Part shown: one piece after another, positions 42,775 through 49,104 of the stretch | How the letters are laid out: each line of letters starts with the position of its first letter | Numbering within the stretch: the stretch's first letter is position 1 | Origin: Allomuricauda sp. CP2A | GTDB lineage: Bacteria; Bacteroidota; Bacteroidia; Flavobacteriales; Flavobacteriaceae | Direction of reading: 5' to 3' | Length of the DNA stretch: 49,104 bases | Assembly (NCBI RefSeq): GCF_001683915.1 | Contig: NZ_LXTT01000071.1 | Location: 1-49,104 of the forward strand | Translations under genes and position numbers: made by a program | The notes under the pieces: generated by a model | Told to the model about the DNA's origin: nothing | Seen by the model: only the letters and a program-made list of their open reading frames with translations | The model's database searches: none

Positions 42775-43227
42775 ATGAAATCATTACTATTGGCGGCAAC
42801 GCTACTAATCGCATCATTGGGTTATTCACAGAACTTAAAAGAAAGTAATAACATCGATGACAGTAAAATTGCATTGCAAGGGTACAGCCCAGTCTCATAT
42901 TTGGATTTGGGCATTGCACAAAGAGGACTTAAGGAGTACAAAGCCACCCATAACGGGATAGCATATTACTTTACAAGCGATGCACAAAAGAAAACTTTTG
43001 AAGCTTCGCCCGAGAAATATCTTCCCCAATATGGCGGTTATTGCGCTTTCGGGGTGTCCGTTGGAGCAAAATTTAGGGTAGACCCCACAAAATTTGTTGT
43101 AAAAGATGGGAAATACTATTTATTTCTCTATGATGTAGAAGTGGATGCCCAACAACTTTGGTTGGCCGAGAATCACCAACAAGTGAAGAAAAAGGCAGAT
43201 GCCAATTGGAAGAAGTTAAGCAAGTAA
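42775..43227 (+). CDS. Secreted YHS-domain protein
   Basis: Protein of 150 residues with a signal peptide (LLLAATLLIASLGYSQ). It contains a YHS-type module: LQGYSPVSYLD, GIAYYFTSDAQKKTFEASPEKYLPQYGGYCAFG split over two strands, and VDPTKFVVKDGKYYLFLYD. The domain is thought to bind metal through Tyr/Cys/His. Third gene of the SnoaL-membrane-YHS operon, ending at a strong terminator. Confidence 0.82.
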   Translation: MKSLLLAATLLIASLGYSQNLKESNNIDDSKIALQGYSPVSYLDLGIAQRGLKEYKATHNGIAYYFTSDAQKKTFEASPEKYLPQYGGYCAFGVSVGAKFRVDPTKFVVKDGKYYLFLYDVEVDAQQLWLAENHQQVKKKADANWKKLSK

Positions 43228-43231
43228 CACC

Positions 43232-43270
43232 AAAAAAGCCCATTGGAAAATGCTTCCTTTGGGCTTTTTT
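43232..43270 (+). terminator. Terminator after the YHS gene
   Basis: AAAAAAGCCCA pairs with TGGGCTTTTTT, with an inner GGAA/TTCC stem. The symmetrical A-run and T-run make it likely to act in both directions. It starts 5 bp after the YHS stop codon. Confidence 0.88.
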
Positions 43271-43411
43271 TTATTCAATTCTCTTATGTCTACAGGCAGT
43301 TCCACCTTTTCGTCCATATTTAAAATGAAGACCGATAAGAACAGTAACTGTAATTTCTGCCAACGAATTTCTACTAATTTGGCAAGATAAAATCTATAGC
43401 ACCGGTTCAAT

Positions 43412-43864
43412 ATGAAAATTAGTTTTAGACCATGCAGCCCTGCGGATTTCGATATAATCACAGATTTCATAATCAATCTATACAATGAGGATCCCGGTCT
43501 TATACAAATGACCAAAGAAAAAGCGTTCAACACCCTGGATGTGCTTTCAAAAAGAAGTGATCTAGGCACTGTTTTGGTTGTTGGGGACAAAGAAGAAATC
43601 ATAGGGTACTGCATTCTCATCAATTATTGGAGCAACGAATACGGGGGGAACATTTTGCATATTGATGAGCTATTTATAAAAGAGGACTATCGCTCAAAAG
43701 GGATAGGTTCCCAACTGATCTATCAATTGGCCAAATCCAAATTTGCCAATGCCGTAGGTCTTCAGCTAGAAGTTACCCCTGGTAACCCCAGGGCCAAAAG
43801 ATTGTACGAAAAACTAGGTTTTAAAATTCGTAAAAACATGGCCTACGAAATGGGATTGGACTAA
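43412..43864 (+). CDS. GNAT-family N-acetyltransferase
   Basis: Cytoplasmic acetyltransferase of 150 residues. The GNAT core is present: ILHIDELFIKEDYRSKGIGS (acetyl-CoA pyrophosphate loop R-x-x-G-x-G in RSKGIGSQL) and LQLEVTPGNPRAKRLYEKLG followed by GFKI. The acceptor substrate is unknown. It stands alone between a terminator and convergent decayed genes. Confidence 0.88.
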   Translation: MKISFRPCSPADFDIITDFIINLYNEDPGLIQMTKEKAFNTLDVLSKRSDLGTVLVVGDKEEIIGYCILINYWSNEYGGNILHIDELFIKEDYRSKGIGSQLIYQLAKSKFANAVGLQLEVTPGNPRAKRLYEKLGFKIRKNMAYEMGLD

Positions 43865-43874
43865 TGTTCCCAAA

Positions 43875-44180
43875 TCAATTTGAAGGCCTCTTGGCATGAA
43901 TCAAATTTTCCGCCAGTTTTTTTAACCGAAAAACGGGCTCTTGATTTCTTTGCAGCTTACTTTCAATTATGGCGTTCTCGAACAGGGAATAAATTAGATA
44001 AGCCAACTCCTTATCCTTCAATTCGTACTTAAAAAAAAGAAGTAGCCCGCTTTTATGGTTTTGAATCTCGTCATAGACCAATTCTTTTTCCGGACTGGTT
44101 TCGGAAAGCATATTTAAAAAGCTACAACCTCTAAAATCGTCTGCGATATTTCGGTCAACCAAAAAATCGAATGCAGACAA
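43875..44180 (-). pseudogene. Truncated TetR/AcrR-type regulator (C-terminal half only)
   Basis: The about 100 codons encode a TetR ligand-domain-like C-terminal part (AFDFLVDRNIADDFRGCSFL, NMLSETSPEKELVYDEIQNH), with the RGCSFLN pattern typical of TetR C-terminal domains. There is no N-terminal helix-turn-helix: the frame closes at a TAA about 15 bp upstream, and no ATG starts it (only TTG). It is likely a remnant of a larger regulator, without DNA-binding ability. Confidence 0.5.
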
Positions 44181-44294
44181 GACTGTATATATAATTTAAC
44201 ATATATTTATGTTTTAAGGGTGACCAAAAAGAGACTAGATCCTACTGTAATTCAAAAAATCAGTATTCTGAAAAAATAAGATCTTATATCACGG

Positions 44295-44432
44295 TCATCT
44301 TGTTTTAGCCAAAAATGCCTTGGCCCTTAAGATAAAGGCATCTTTGCTGGGGCCGGTATGGGCACTATGTGCAACATTTGGCAATGTCCAAACATCTACG
44401 TGGGTCAGGCATTTTTGGGCTCTGGCCCTACT
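44295..44432 (-). pseudogene. Short C-terminal coding remnant, hydrolase-like
   Basis: A 45-codon open frame without a start encodes LTHVDVWTLPNVAHSAHTGP and SKDAFILRAKAFLAKTR, then TGA. It has coding-like composition and resembles the C-terminal tail of an alpha/beta-hydrolase, but it is too short to assign. It sits in a gene-free 490-bp stretch upstream of the TetR remnant and may be what a deletion left of a two-gene unit. Confidence 0.3.
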
Positions 44433-44504
44433 CTAGTGGTATGGAAAAAATTTGATGCCTTACCAAGTAGCACTCCAGACCTGATTGTATCCATAAAAAC
44501 GGCC

Positions 44505-44526
44505 TGAAGGGCAAATATGCCCTTCA
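44505..44526. repeat. Perfect hairpin in intergenic DNA
   Basis: TGAAGGGCA-aata-TGCCCTTCA, a 9-bp perfect stem with a 4-base loop, within the gene-free stretch 44433-44666. It lacks a T-run, so it is a poor intrinsic terminator; it may be an isolated palindromic repeat or the remains of one. The rest of this stretch shows nothing clear. Confidence 0.5.
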
Positions 44527-44666
44527 AACCGCCCTCACTTCAACAACCAATCAAAGTTTAGTAATAAAGCAAAACATCATGAAGTGAGTATACAGAGCAA
44601 CAGCTTAGAAACTTGGGCTACACAAATAATTTAACCCTAAATTGCCCCCATTCCTAACAAGACTGC

Positions 44667-45275
44667 TCATTCTTTTATCAACTCAACACGGCAATCAATC
44701 CTAACTTCTCGCCCAATGGAAAGCCCCCCGGCCTCCATAATGGAATTATATTTAAGGCCATAGTCATATCGATCCAGGACACCCCATATTTTCAACCCGG
44801 CACGAGTACCTCCCCAAGGATCCTTGACTATGCCGCCAAATTTTGCATTCAATGCAATCTTTTTTGTGATCCCGTGCATTTGCAAAGTCCCGGACAATCT
44901 ATACTCGCCGTTGTTGGATTTATGAAATTCATCCGATTTGAACACAATCTGGGGGTACTTGTCAACATCAAAAAAATCAGGGCTCTGTAGATGCTCATCC
45001 CGTTTTTCATCTTCCGTATCTATACTTTTCGACTGGATTACGACGCTTATCTTGGCATCTGAAAAATCTTTCTCATCCGATACCACATTTACCGAATAGT
45101 CCTTAAACTCCCCTACCGTCTCCGAAACAACCAAATGGTCAATGGAAAACCCCAATGTGGAATGTGAGGGATCTATTTTCCAAACTGTACTTTGGGCAAA
45201 CCCAAGGCAAACAACATTCAAGAACATCAACAGCGACACGCTCTTATGCAATTTCTCTTTTTTCAATTTGAACAA
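44667..45275 (-). CDS. YceI family protein
   Basis: Secreted lipocalin-like protein of 202 residues with a signal peptide (LLMFLNVVCLGFAQ). YceI features: VWKIDPSHSTLGFSIDHLVV, VQSKSIDTEDEKRDEHLQSP, FFDVDKYPQIVFKSDEF, GTLQMHGITKKIALNA and a closing REVRIDCRVELI. YceI proteins bind isoprenoid or fatty-acid ligands in the periplasm. It lies 72 bp downstream of the second Crp/Fnr-like gene on the same strand and may be its target. Confidence 0.9.
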   Translation of the reverse strand: MFKLKKEKLHKSVSLLMFLNVVCLGFAQSTVWKIDPSHSTLGFSIDHLVVSETVGEFKDYSVNVVSDEKDFSDAKISVVIQSKSIDTEDEKRDEHLQSPDFFDVDKYPQIVFKSDEFHKSNNGEYRLSGTLQMHGITKKIALNAKFGGIVKDPWGGTRAGLKIWGVLDRYDYGLKYNSIMEAGGLSIGREVRIDCRVELIKE

Positions 45276-45299
45276 TTTTTAATGTTTATCAAGGCAAAA

Positions 45300-45313
45300 T
45301 TGAATCAAATCAA
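45300..45313 (-). promoter_or_regulatory. Weak FNR-like dyad upstream of yceI
   Basis: On the minus strand TTGATTTGATTCAA matches TTGAT-N4-ATCAA at 9 of 10 arm positions. It ends 25 bp before the YceI start codon, and I see no matching -7 box. Chance occurrence in AT-rich DNA is quite possible. Confidence 0.25.
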
Positions 45314-45347
45314 CTGGAAGAAAAACAAACTATATTAAAAAAACCGA

Positions 45348-45962
45348 TTAAACTAGATTAACGTTTTCAATCTGGGTGTTCCGCAGTTCACTTCTGATCT
45401 TGCTGAGAAATTCTTTTGTAATCCCCAAATATGATGCAACCATATACTGTGGGACCTTTTGTTCAATTTTAGGATACTTGGCCAGAAAATTTAAATATCT
45501 TTCCTTAGCGGTCAATGAGAAATTTGATAGTATTCGTTTCTCAGAAGCGATGAATGCTTTTTGAATTATCAATCTAAAAAAGCGCTCAAGCTTTGGGATT
45601 TTCCAATATAAAATCTCCAAGTCGTCATAGGTAAACTGAATGACTTCTGTATCATCCAAACATTGGATATTGTATGTGGAAGGATTTCTTAAAGTGAAAC
45701 TGCCCATATCGGAAGTCCACCAATTTTCAATGGCAAACATCACAATGTGCTCATTTCCTTCCGCGTCAAGATAGAAAGTTCGGGTACACCCGCTAAGCAA
45801 AAAGTTCTCCGTATCACAAATATCACCCTGTTGAACAATGTATTGGCCTTTTAAATATTTACGCTTCAAAGTATGTGACAACAAGAGTTTTTCTTCTTCC
45901 TCGGTTAGTTGTATATATTTGCCAATATATTCCAACAATTTATTTTTCCCAATTCGATTCAA
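45348..45962 (-). CDS. Crp/Fnr-like transcriptional regulator (2)
   Basis: Regulator of 204 residues, paralogous to the one at 41298: beta-roll (YIVQQGDICDTENFLLSGCT, EHIVMFAIENWWTSDMGSFT, TEVIQFTYDDLEILYWKIP) and C-terminal helix-turn-helix (VPQYMVASYLGITKEFLSKI). It keeps the AIENWW and ASYLG-T-EFLS motifs of this Bacteroidota group. The start is a TTG at 45962; no in-frame ATG is available upstream. It is divergent from the TPR-HTH gene and upstream of yceI. Confidence 0.87.
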   Translation of the reverse strand: MNRIGKNKLLEYIGKYIQLTEEEEKLLLSHTLKRKYLKGQYIVQQGDICDTENFLLSGCTRTFYLDAEGNEHIVMFAIENWWTSDMGSFTLRNPSTYNIQCLDDTEVIQFTYDDLEILYWKIPKLERFFRLIIQKAFIASEKRILSNFSLTAKERYLNFLAKYPKIEQKVPQYMVASYLGITKEFLSKIRSELRNTQIENVNLV

Positions 45963-46086
45963 GATGTTCAGTTTTAGAATTTACCATTAAAAAGAGTGTG
46001 TCTAGTTAGTGTATTTTTTAATTGCTTCCTTTCACTATACTGGTTAAAAAGCATCTCTATTTTAATCCAATGCGACCTTTCCCAAA

Positions 46087-46112
46087 TTGTACCTATGAAT
46101 AATGTAACTTTG
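46087..46112 (+). promoter_or_regulatory. Promoter of the TPR-HTH gene
   Basis: A -33-type TTG (46087-46089) and perfect -7 box TAACTTTG (46105-46112) lie 31 bp before the ATG at 46144, in the 181-bp divergent space with the Crp/Fnr-like gene. Confidence 0.5.
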
Positions 46113-46143
46113 TAATTTTCAGCACATAAGTATCCATTTATAC

Positions 46144-47808
46144 ATGAAGACCTCAACAACCATTATCATCTTTTTTGTATTGACCGTGATCAATGGACAA
46201 AAAAAATTGGACAGCTTGCAAAATGTGTTGGCCCAGGATACGCTTTCTGAAATTGAAAGAGTGGATGTCCTGAACGAACTGGGCTATGAATATTGGATCG
46301 TGGACACGGAAAAATCCGTCAATTTTGGGGTCCAAGCAGAAAAATTGGCAAGCGAACTGGGCTATGTTCCCGGAATGGCCAAGGCCAGAAGAATAATTGG
46401 CGTTTCGTATTGGGCCCAAGGCAACCCGAAATCTGCCTTGGAAAACCTAGTGGAGTCCAAAAACATGTTTGAAGAAATTGGGGATGATGTCGGCCTGGCC
46501 AATTGCTTTCTGAATATTGGTATGGTCTATGCCGATATCGATGAATTTCCCAAAGCCAAGGAACTCTATGAAAAGGCAATTGAAAAATTCACTGTCCTTG
46601 ACCTAAAGGACAGAATAGCGACCACATACACCAAAATGGCCGATATCTTCCTTGCACAGAACAACCTATCTGACGCCAAAAGCTTTTTGAACAACGCCCT
46701 GGCCATACATTCAGCAAATAATTTTACGTATGGGATGTCCGAGGCACATAACAGGTTGGGGAAACTTTTCATGGACGAGGGAGAACTGGAGCAGGCCGAA
46801 TACCATATCAGACAGTCCACTATTTTGGGAAAAGAAGTGGGCGATGAAGACGGAAAAATAAGCAATCTTGTTTTGTATGGACAATTGTTGCGGTTGCGCA
46901 ATGAATTTGAAGCATCGGAAATCCATCTAAAGCTGGCCTTGTCCGGTGCGGACCAAAAGAATTTAAAAAAATACAAGCTGAATGCGCTCCGGGAATTGAA
47001 ACTTCTAAAGAAACAGGAAGGAAAACTGAAAGAATCCCTTGGATACTATGACCAATACATTGCCCTTAAGGACTCTATTTACAATACGGACAAATCCAAG
47101 CAGATAGCCGCTTTGGAGTTTGAAAATGAATTGAGGGAAAAGGACAACCAATTGGCATATCTTAACCAAACCAAACGGACAGACTCAAAAATAAAATGGA
47201 TTTTGGGAATCGGTATATTTATGATCACCCTTCTCTCAATTTCCTTGATATGGAGTTTAAAACTGAGGAACAAAAAGCAACAGGAACTTTTGGTTTCCCA
47301 GGAAAATCTCAATGCAACAACCATTGAAAATCAAAAATTGAAACAGATTGAGCTGGAAAACCAACTACATTTCAAAAACAAGGAGTTGGCCTCCTACGCC
47401 CTTAACTTTGTCCAAAAAAATGAGTTGTTCGAGAATCTGTACTCCCAATTGAAAGCCCTCAAGAATGCCTCACAAAAAGACAAGGCCAAGTACTTTAACC
47501 AAATAGAGCAGGTTATAAGACAACACAGATCACGGGAAAAAGATTGGGAAGATTTTAAAGTCCATTTTGAACAGGTACATTCCAACTTTCTTGCCGCACT
47601 CAAAGAAAATTTCCCTGAACTCAGCAGCAATGATCTGAAAGTTGCAGCCCTTGCCCGGTTGAATTTGAATATTAAGGAAACCTCCAATATTTTGGGGATT
47701 TCTCCCGAGAGTGCCAAAACGGCACGGTATCGGCTTAGGAAAAAACTGAAAATGACCCAAGACGACGATCTTTTTTCCTTTCTTTCCCAATGGGATCAGG
47801 AAATCTGA
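46144..47808 (+). CDS. TPR-repeat membrane regulator with C-terminal LuxR-like HTH
   Basis: Protein of 554 residues. A signal/anchor (TTIIIFFVLTVINGQ) is followed by about seven tetratricopeptide units (AKARRIIGVSYWAQGNPKSA, ANCFLNIGMVYADIDEFPKA, AEAYHIRQS-type), a membrane helix at about 350-370 (WILGIGIFMITLLSISLIWS), a coiled coil (NQKLKQIELENQLHFKNKEL) and a C-terminal HTH (LSSNDLKVAALARLNLNIKE, TSNILGISPESAKTARYRLR). This is the common Bacteroidota architecture coupling periplasmic TPR sensing to a cytoplasmic DNA-binding tail. Targets unknown; the divergent Crp/Fnr-like gene and yceI are candidates. Confidence 0.85.
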   Translation: MKTSTTIIIFFVLTVINGQKKLDSLQNVLAQDTLSEIERVDVLNELGYEYWIVDTEKSVNFGVQAEKLASELGYVPGMAKARRIIGVSYWAQGNPKSALENLVESKNMFEEIGDDVGLANCFLNIGMVYADIDEFPKAKELYEKAIEKFTVLDLKDRIATTYTKMADIFLAQNNLSDAKSFLNNALAIHSANNFTYGMSEAHNRLGKLFMDEGELEQAEYHIRQSTILGKEVGDEDGKISNLVLYGQLLRLRNEFEASEIHLKLALSGADQKNLKKYKLNALRELKLLKKQEGKLKESLGYYDQYIALKDSIYNTDKSKQIAALEFENELREKDNQLAYLNQTKRTDSKIKWILGIGIFMITLLSISLIWSLKLRNKKQQELLVSQENLNATTIENQKLKQIELENQLHFKNKELASYALNFVQKNELFENLYSQLKALKNASQKDKAKYFNQIEQVIRQHRSREKDWEDFKVHFEQVHSNFLAALKENFPELSSNDLKVAALARLNLNIKETSNILGISPESAKTARYRLRKKLKMTQDDDLFSFLSQWDQEI

Positions 47809-48100
47809 TGGATTTTTCCGTTCAGGGCACTTTCCATTTAACACAATTTTGAACATTGATTTTCAAGGAAATACAGAGTTCTGTCCACTCATTGTTTACC
47901 TTTTTTTAAGAATTCAGAACCATTTGTCCACTAAGTATAAGGCCTTGGTGCACACAGCATGGACGTGATTCCTATATAGTTTTCCCCATCGACTCGATAC
48001 GTTTGCACTCCTCAAAAAGAACCCATGGCATTTGAGCCATTTTAAGGAATTTTTTGAAAAAACAGTAAATCAACAATACGCAAAACTATCAAGGACAGAT

Positions 48101-49104
48101 ATGGCCGTACATGAGCAAAATAGTATCCTGTTGGGCATGGAACGACTCCGCAAAATGCTCTTCTATCCTATTTTGGGGATCGTTGGACTTTCCTTGGGAC
48201 TGATGGCATACACCTTTGGTGTGGACGATAGTCTTATTGATAGCAAGCAAAATATGGATGTCTATTATCAGAACTACAACATTTCCATTTTGGGAGATTC
48301 TGACAAGAGCAAGACCATAAAATATGGTTTTGAACTGTTTCAACATACCCCGAAATATCTGGGTCCGGAGAGCAAAAATCCATATGCCGGAAACCATCTC
48401 TCCTGTAACAACTGCCACCTTTCATCTGGAACCAAGCCATACGCTGCCCCTTTGATCGGTATTGCAAAACGTTTCCCGCAGTTCAGGAACAGGGAAAACA
48501 AAATGGGATCTCTTGAGGAACGTATCAATGGTTGCATGCAACGTAGCATGAACGGTAGCGTACTCCCAGAGAACAGCAAGGAAATGAAAGCGTTCGTAGC
48601 TTATCTGGAGTGGTTGGGCCGTTATGCGCCGGAGGATGGAAAAATAGAAGGACAAGGTTTTGTGAAGATACAGATTCCAGACCGGCCAGTGGATCTTGAA
48701 AATGGGAAAAAAATCTTTGCCAAACATTGTGTGGAATGCCATGGCGATGACGGCCGAGGGAAATTGGCCGTGGAAGGACAGATTTACCAATACCCTCCGC
48801 TCTGGGGCAAGGATTCCTATAATAATGGCGCTGGAATGACGCGGGTGATAACAGCCGCAAGCTTTATCAAAGCCAATATGCCCTATGGCACCACTTACGA
48901 AACTCCTATTCTGACCGATGAGGAAGCCTATGATGTTGCAGGGTTCATCAATCAACAACAAAGGCCCAAAAAAAGAAATCTCGATAAAGACTTTCCAGAC
49001 CTTAAAAAGAAACCAGTGTCCACACCTTATGGCCCCTATGTGGACAATTTTCCATTGGTTCAACATCAATTGGGGCCTTTTCAACCTATTATGGAGTATT
49101 ACAA
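48101..49104 (+). CDS. Dihaem cytochrome c, TsdA-like, truncated by window end
   Basis: An open frame of 334 codons starts at ATG 48101 and runs past the right edge with no stop. An N-terminal membrane anchor (FYPILGIVGLSLGLMAYTFG) is followed by two cytochrome c domains with CNNCH at 102-106 and CVECH at 210-214. The first domain has the TsdA/SoxA-type pattern: PLIGIAKRFPQFRNRENKMG, LEERINGCMQRSMNGSVLPE and MKAFVAYLEWLGRY. TsdA oxidises thiosulfate to tetrathionate or reduces tetrathionate; related proteins are general electron carriers. The missing C-terminus prevents a decision. The 292-bp gap before it holds no gene that I can see. Confidence 0.82.
   Translation, partial: MAVHEQNSILLGMERLRKMLFYPILGIVGLSLGLMAYTFGVDDSLIDSKQNMDVYYQNYNISILGDSDKSKTIKYGFELFQHTPKYLGPESKNPYAGNHLSCNNCHLSSGTKPYAAPLIGIAKRFPQFRNRENKMGSLEERINGCMQRSMNGSVLPENSKEMKAFVAYLEWLGRYAPEDGKIEGQGFVKIQIPDRPVDLENGKKIFAKHCVECHGDDGRGKLAVEGQIYQYPPLWGKDSYNNGAGMTRVITAASFIKANMPYGTTYETPILTDEEAYDVAGFINQQQRPKKRNLDKDFPDLKKKPVSTPYGPYVDNFPLVQHQLGPFQPIMEYY

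Noticed and set aside
45300..45313. FNR-like dyad upstream of yceI as proof of FNR control
   Set aside because: One mismatch, position too close to the start codon for activation and no -7 box; kept only as a weak feature.
48422..49084. Minus-strand frame of 220 codons near the right edge
   Set aside because: The plus strand here encodes the dihaem cytochrome with two CxxCH motifs, so this is the antisense shadow.
1..49104. CRISPR arrays, tRNA or rRNA genes, transposase genes
   Set aside because: No regularly spaced direct repeats, cloverleaf-like sequences, rRNA segments or DDE-type transposase frames were found on reading through.

Overview
The window looks like a chromosomal segment of a marine-type Flavobacteriaceae (Bacteroidota), closest in style to Muricauda/Allomuricauda. 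The grounds are Bacteroidota -7 promoter boxes (TAnnTTTG), many SPII lipoproteins, clade II (Sec-type) NosZ, DUF4202 and DUF7009 proteins, ASPIC/UnbV proteins and REP-like intergenic palindromes. The genus is an inference. No rRNA, tRNA, CRISPR array, prophage or intact insertion sequence was seen.

Layout. (1) 1-8 kb: a secreted GH43 glycosidase, a YbbA/YbbP-type ABC exporter divergent from a TesA-type SGNH lipoprotein, an AraC regulator, a cupin and a DUF3237 protein. (2) 8-24 kb: a nitrate/nitrite reduction locus. On the minus strand, in order of transcription: cobA-type uroporphyrinogen methyltransferase, NarK-type transporter, an alginate-export-type porin, a NarL-type response regulator, a 1180-residue NasA fused to an NADH-oxidoreductase module, and a NIR/SIR-like protein with a rubredoxin tail. 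Divergently on the plus strand: nirB, nirD, DUF4202, a NarX-like histidine kinase with a recognisable nitrate P-box, and DUF7009. This supplies nitrate uptake, nitrate to nitrite to ammonium, the siroheme needed by NirB, and a dedicated two-component system. (3) 24-33 kb: a nos locus (Rrf2 regulator, cytochrome c, fasciclin, nosZ, NosB-like membrane protein, nosL, PNPOx-like protein, nosD, nosF, nosY, a large polytopic His-rich membrane protein). No NO-forming nitrite reductase or NO reductase is present, so the visible capacity is N2O respiration without full denitrification. (4) 33-35 kb: a second Rrf2 regulator and the iron-sulfur repair protein Ric/ScdA, sharing one operator. (5) 35-41 kb: a giant VCBS/UnbV lipoprotein plus a vanadium-haloperoxidase-like lipoprotein, then a frameshifted porin-like pseudogene. 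(6) 41-49 kb: two Crp/Fnr-like regulators, SnoaL, small membrane and YHS proteins, GNAT, decayed TetR and hydrolase-like fragments, YceI, a TPR-HTH regulator, and at the right edge a TsdA-like dihaem cytochrome c cut by the window end.

Most notable is regulatory structure. Paired TACGTA palindromes sit at almost identical distances from the -7 boxes of narK and nirB, and two more copies precede nasA; these are candidate sites for the NarL-type regulator. An ATGAT-N4-ATCAT (FNR-type) box occurs exactly twice in intergenic DNA, ahead of the narK operon and at about -41.5 of the nos operon. A GGACA-N4-TGTCC operator precedes both the second Rrf2 gene and ric, and a degenerate copy lies between the first Rrf2 gene and the nos operon. 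A 33-codon membrane peptide, out of frame by one G, is coupled to nosD by an ATGA overlap.
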